The position numbers and the translations under genes are program-made. A stretch of DNA of 64,000 bases from Oscillospiraceae bacterium (GTDB taxonomy: Bacteria; Bacillota; Clostridia; Oscillospirales; Oscillospiraceae): contig CADBKO010000007.1 of the NCBI GenBank assembly GCA_902795345.1, positions 42,096 to 106,095 on the forward strand, in the 5' to 3' direction. This document shows positions 60,938 to 64,000 of this stretch, piece after piece. Under the pieces are notes generated by a model, which saw only the letters and a list, made by a program, of their open reading frames with translations, ran no database searches and was not told the origin of the DNA. Numbering within the stretch: position 1 is the first letter of the stretch; each line of letters begins with the position of its first letter.

Positions 60938-60954
60938 TCCAAACGAGGAACACA

Positions 60955-61341
60955 ATGGCAACGAATCGACTGAACCGCATCAATGAGGATATCCAGCGGG
61001 AGCTGAGCGTCCTGATCCCCCGGGTGAAGGACCCCCGGGTGCAGCAGGGCATGGTGACGATCACCGGCGTGGAGACCACCCCCGACCTGCGCTATGCCAA
61101 GGTCTACCTGAGCATCCTGGGGGAAGTGAACGAAAAGGAGCTGCGCCGGGGCCTTCGCTCCGCCGGCCCCTGGCTGCGCCGGGAGCTGGGCAGCAGCCTT
61201 ACCCTGCGCTATACGCCGGAGCTGGTCTTTGAGCGGGACCGCTCCATCGAGCAGGGCGCGAAGCTCACCAGGCTCATCGACGAAGTGATGGCCGGGGAGA
61301 ACCGGGAAGAAGCGCAGGAGGACGAGCATGACGCTGAGTGA
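60955..61341 (+). CDS. rbfA: Ribosome-binding factor A
   Basis: A 128-residue KH-like ribosome maturation factor for the 30S subunit: NRLNRINEDIQRELSVLI, VKDPRVQQGMVTITGVETTPDLRYAKVYLS and LTLRYTPELVFERDRSIEQG. ATG 60955 follows ACGAGGAA. It overlaps nrnA by 14 nt. Confidence 0.95.
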   Translation: MATNRLNRINEDIQRELSVLIPRVKDPRVQQGMVTITGVETTPDLRYAKVYLSILGEVNEKELRRGLRSAGPWLRRELGSSLTLRYTPELVFERDRSIEQGAKLTRLIDEVMAGENREEAQEDEHDAE

Positions 61342-62281
61342 CTGCGCAGCCTACCTGCGGGAGCATGACCGCTATCTCATCCTGACCCACCGCCGCCCCG
61401 ACGGGGATGCGGTGGGCTGTGCCGCCGCTCTGTGCCGGGGGCTGCGGCGGTTTGGAAAGACGGCCTTTGCCCTGGCTAATCCCGAGGCCACCCCCCGGCA
61501 TGAGGAGATGCTCGCTCCCTGCCTGCCTCCGGCGGATTTTGAGCCGGAGACGGTGGTCAGCGTGGACCTGGCGGAGGAGGGCATCCTGCAGCTGAACGCC
61601 GAAGGTTGGGCGGGGAAGATCGCCCTGAGCATCGACCATCACCCCTCCAACAGCCATTACGCCGGGCTGACCTTCCTGGACCCCAATGCCGGGGCCTGCG
61701 GGGAGCTCATCTATCTGCTGCTGCGGCAGCTGCCGGTCCCCATCGACCGGGACCTGGCAACGCTCCTGTACATCGCCGTCACCACGGACACCGGCTGCTT
61801 CCGCTATAAGAACACCGGCCCCCAGACCCTGCGGGTGGGGGCGGACCTGCTGGAAGCCGGGGCCCCGGTGGACCTGAACCGGACCCTGTTCATGAAAAAG
61901 AGCCGCCCGCGGCTGCTGCTGGAGAGCCGCATGATCGCGGGCCTGCAATTCTTCCAGAATGACGAAGCCTCCCTGGCCGCCGTGACGCTGGAGGACCTGG
62001 GCAGCTGCGGCGTCACCGAGGCCGACCTGGAGGACATCGCCTCCGTGGCCGGGAGCGTGGAGGGCGTGGAGCTCAGCATCACCCTGCGGGAAGTGGGGGA
62101 CGGAGAGTGGAAGGTGTCCCTCCGCACCGGGCAGTACGGCAACGCAAGCTATATCTGCGCGGAATTCGGCGGCGGCGGCCACGGCATGGCCGCGGGCTGC
62201 ACCGTCAAGGGCAGCCGGGAGGAAGTCACGGCGCGGCTGATGGACGCCGTGGCGCGCCACTGGCACGAAGCGCCCCTATGA
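61328..62281 (+). CDS. nrnA: DHH/DHHA1 phosphoesterase (NrnA-type nano-RNase/pAp phosphatase)
   Basis: A 317-residue two-domain DHH protein. Metal motifs: ILTHRRPDGDAVGCA, VSVDLAEEG, LSIDHHPSNSHY (the DHH motif) and TDTGCFRYKNT; the DHHA1 domain ends with AEFGGGGHGMAAGC. It degrades short RNA oligomers and may hydrolyse pAp or cyclic-dinucleotide products. ATG 61328 lies inside rbfA and the stop forms ATGA with truB, so rbfA-nrnA-truB are coupled, the common Firmicutes order. Confidence 0.94.
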   Translation: MTLSDCAAYLREHDRYLILTHRRPDGDAVGCAAALCRGLRRFGKTAFALANPEATPRHEEMLAPCLPPADFEPETVVSVDLAEEGILQLNAEGWAGKIALSIDHHPSNSHYAGLTFLDPNAGACGELIYLLLRQLPVPIDRDLATLLYIAVTTDTGCFRYKNTGPQTLRVGADLLEAGAPVDLNRTLFMKKSRPRLLLESRMIAGLQFFQNDEASLAAVTLEDLGSCGVTEADLEDIASVAGSVEGVELSITLREVGDGEWKVSLRTGQYGNASYICAEFGGGGHGMAAGCTVKGSREEVTARLMDAVARHWHEAPL

Positions 62282-63135
62282 CCGGCATCGCCATCGTGGA
62301 CAAGCCGGAAGGCTGGACCAGCCATGACGTAGTGGCCAAGCTCCGCCGCGCCCTGGGGGAAAAGCGCATCGGCCACGGCGGGACCCTGGACCCCATGGCC
62401 ACCGGGGTACTGCCCATCTTCGTAGGCCGGGCCACCCGGGCGGCCTCTTTTTTGGAGTCTGCGGACAAGGAATACCTGGCTGCGGTCCGCTTCGGCCTTA
62501 CCACCGACACCCAGGATACCACCGGGCAGGTGCTGTCCGAGAGATCTCTCCGCCCCTCCGAGGGAGAGGCGGAGGCGGCTCTGCTCAGCTTTCTCGGGCC
62601 CCAGGAGCAGCTGCCGCCCCTATACAGCGCCGTGAAGGTGGAGGGGCGGAAGCTCTATCAGTATGCCCGGGCGGGCCGGGAAGTGGAGCGGCAGCCCCGG
62701 AGGATCGAGATCAGCGCCATTGAGCCCCTGGGCTTCTCTCCGGAGGGAGATTTCCGCTTCCGCCTCACCGTCTCCAAGGGCACCTATGTCCGCACCATCT
62801 GCCACGATCTGGGGCAGAGACTGGGCTGCGGCGGGGCCATGAGCGCCCTGAGGCGGCTGCGGGCCGGGGTGTTCTCCATCGACGAAGCCTCCCCTCTGGA
62901 GGCATTTCTGGAGGACGGGAGGCGGCTTCTGCGGCCCCTGGACAGCATTTTCCGGGCCTATCCGCCCCTGACCCTGGGGGAGGAGGAGACCCGCCGGGTC
63001 CGCTGCGGCAATGATTTTGCCACGGAAGCGGAGACCGGGACCTATCGCCTTTACGACGGCGAGGGGGCGTTCCTCGCCCTGGCGGAGTCGTCGGAGGGGC
63101 GGATGAAGACCATCAAAAACTTTTTCGAGGTTTAG
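62278..63135 (+). CDS. truB: tRNA pseudouridine(55) synthase TruB
   Basis: A 285-residue pseudouridine synthase: GIAIVDKPEGWTSHDVV, catalytic Asp38 in GHGGTLDPMATGVLP, LPPLYSAVKVEGRKLYQYAR and SKGTYVRTICHDLG, plus a C-terminal PUA-like domain. It makes psi55 in the T-loop of tRNAs. The ATG overlaps the nrnA stop (ATGA). Confidence 0.96.
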   Translation: MTGIAIVDKPEGWTSHDVVAKLRRALGEKRIGHGGTLDPMATGVLPIFVGRATRAASFLESADKEYLAAVRFGLTTDTQDTTGQVLSERSLRPSEGEAEAALLSFLGPQEQLPPLYSAVKVEGRKLYQYARAGREVERQPRRIEISAIEPLGFSPEGDFRFRLTVSKGTYVRTICHDLGQRLGCGGAMSALRRLRAGVFSIDEASPLEAFLEDGRRLLRPLDSIFRAYPPLTLGEEETRRVRCGNDFATEAETGTYRLYDGEGAFLALAESSEGRMKTIKNFFEV

Positions 63136-63138
63136 GAT

Positions 63139-64000
63139 ATGACGAAGCGCGTTCTGGCCCTGGGCTTTTTCGACGGGGTGCACCTGGGCCACGGGGCCCT
63201 GATCCGCAAGACGGCGGAGCGGGCCGCGGAATTGGGGGCCGTCCCCGCGGTGCTGACCTTCGACGTACATCCGGATACCCTGGTGCGCGGGGAAGCGGTG
63301 CCCCTCATCACCTCGCCGGAGGACCGGGCGGAGCTGATCCGCCGCCTGTATGGGGTGGAGGAGATCCTTTCCCTCCGCTTTGACCGGAGCCTGATGGAGA
63401 TGCCCTGGGACGAGTTTATCACCTGGGTGCAGGCGGAGTTTTCTGCCGTGCATCTGATCTGCGGCCATGATTTCAGCTTCGGCTGGAAGGGGGAAGGGGA
63501 TCCTGCCCGCCTGCAGCGCAAATGCGCCGAGCTGGGCCTGGGCTCCGATGTGATCCCCAAGGTCACCGTGGACGGGGAGACCGTCAGCTCCACCCGCATC
63601 CGGGCGCTGCTGCTGGAGGGGAAGCTGCGGGAGGCCAACCGGCTCCTGGGCCACCCCCACGCCCTCACCGATTCTGTCCACACCGGCTACCGCCTGGGGC
63701 GCAAGCTGGGGACGCCCACCATCAACATGGCCTTCCAGCCCGGCGTGCTGGTGCCGGCCCACGGGGTCTATGCCGGGCGCCTGCGCATCGAGGGGGAGGA
63801 CGTGGACCGCTGGGCCGTCACCAACATCGGCGTCCGCCCCACCGTCAGCGACGGGGAGCGGGTGAGCGTGGAGAGCTACATCCTGGACTACGAGGGCAAT
63901 CTTTATGGGCGCCGGGTGCATCTGGAGCTGCTGGATTTTCTGCGCCCGGAGCGAAAATTCGCGGATACGGACGCTCTGAAGGCTCAGATCGCCAGGGATA
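63139..64000 (+). CDS. ribF: Riboflavin kinase/FAD synthetase RibF, partial
   Basis: 287 codons are present and the frame is open at the right edge. N-terminal FAD synthetase domain: LALGFFDGVHLGHGALI, FDVHPDTL, ICGHDFSFGWKGEG and STRIRALLLEGKL; C-terminal riboflavin kinase domain: YRLGRKLGTPTINM, AHGVYAGRL and VTNIGVRPTV. It converts riboflavin to FMN and FAD. ATG 63139, 3 bp after truB, preceded by GAGG. About 20 residues are probably missing. Confidence 0.95.
   Translation, partial: MTKRVLALGFFDGVHLGHGALIRKTAERAAELGAVPAVLTFDVHPDTLVRGEAVPLITSPEDRAELIRRLYGVEEILSLRFDRSLMEMPWDEFITWVQAEFSAVHLICGHDFSFGWKGEGDPARLQRKCAELGLGSDVIPKVTVDGETVSSTRIRALLLEGKLREANRLLGHPHALTDSVHTGYRLGRKLGTPTINMAFQPGVLVPAHGVYAGRLRIEGEDVDRWAVTNIGVRPTVSDGERVSVESYILDYEGNLYGRRVHLELLDFLRPERKFADTDALKAQIARD

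Overview
The window comes from a GC-rich member of the Firmicutes, most likely a gut-type Clostridia of the Oscillospirales or a near relative. Evidence: a dcw cluster with a PASTA-domain SpoVD/PBP2B-type transpeptidase, MurE with a DNPR (meso-DAP type) motif, many short GTG/TTG-started genes behind strong AGGAGG ribosome binding sites, ferredoxin-rich anaerobic enzymes, a glycyl-radical activase, and interspersed palindromic repeats of the kind common in gut Clostridia. High GC produces very long antisense shadow frames; only frames with family motifs, good ribosome binding sites and sensible packing are reported.

Layout. 1-1.7 kb: TPM-domain and zinc-ribbon membrane proteins (minus). 1.9-5.9 kb: OmpR-type two-component pair and a family 2 glycosyltransferase (plus). 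5.9-14.3 kb: accessory metabolism (esterase, ferredoxin-type aldo/keto reductase, glycyl-radical activase, aminotransferase, hydantoinase/oxoprolinase) with a 1.2-kb repeat-rich gap and five copies of a structured ~105-bp element. 14.4-28.4 kb: a regulatory intergenic region followed by the dcw cluster mraZ-rsmH-ftsL-spoVD-murE-mraY-ftsW-murG-murA-ftsQ-ftsZ and then a second, separately transcribed ftsZ. murF, murD, murC and murB are not in the cluster.

28.5-34.2 kb: a membrane protein, trmO, a GH51 arabinofuranosidase followed by half of an FGGY sugar kinase, a small membrane protein, an unassigned beta-rich protein, and a thioredoxin coupled to a mini ferredoxin-thioredoxin reductase. 34.3-40.3 kb: six XRE regulators forming three tandem, translationally coupled pairs, each pair behind a near-identical promoter/operator and with repeats at the module junctions. 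40.5-41.2 kb: a MntA/HepT-type toxin-antitoxin pair. 41.2-47 kb: HAD phosphatase/SDR/esterase operon (minus) and a divergent GntR(YtrA-type)-ABC transporter operon with a perfect operator palindrome.

47-56.3 kb: exported proteins (metallophosphoesterase with LysM, M14 carboxypeptidase lipoprotein, orphan solute-binding lipoprotein), a carboxylesterase and a UroD-like protein. 56.3-64 kb: core translation/lipid genes rpsB-tsf-(unknown)-pyrH-frr-uppS, joined directly to rbfA-nrnA-truB-ribF; the usual block from cdsA to infB is missing between uppS and rbfA. The right edge cuts ribF, the left edge cuts the TPM protein. No tRNA, rRNA, CRISPR array, transposase or phage structural gene was recognised.
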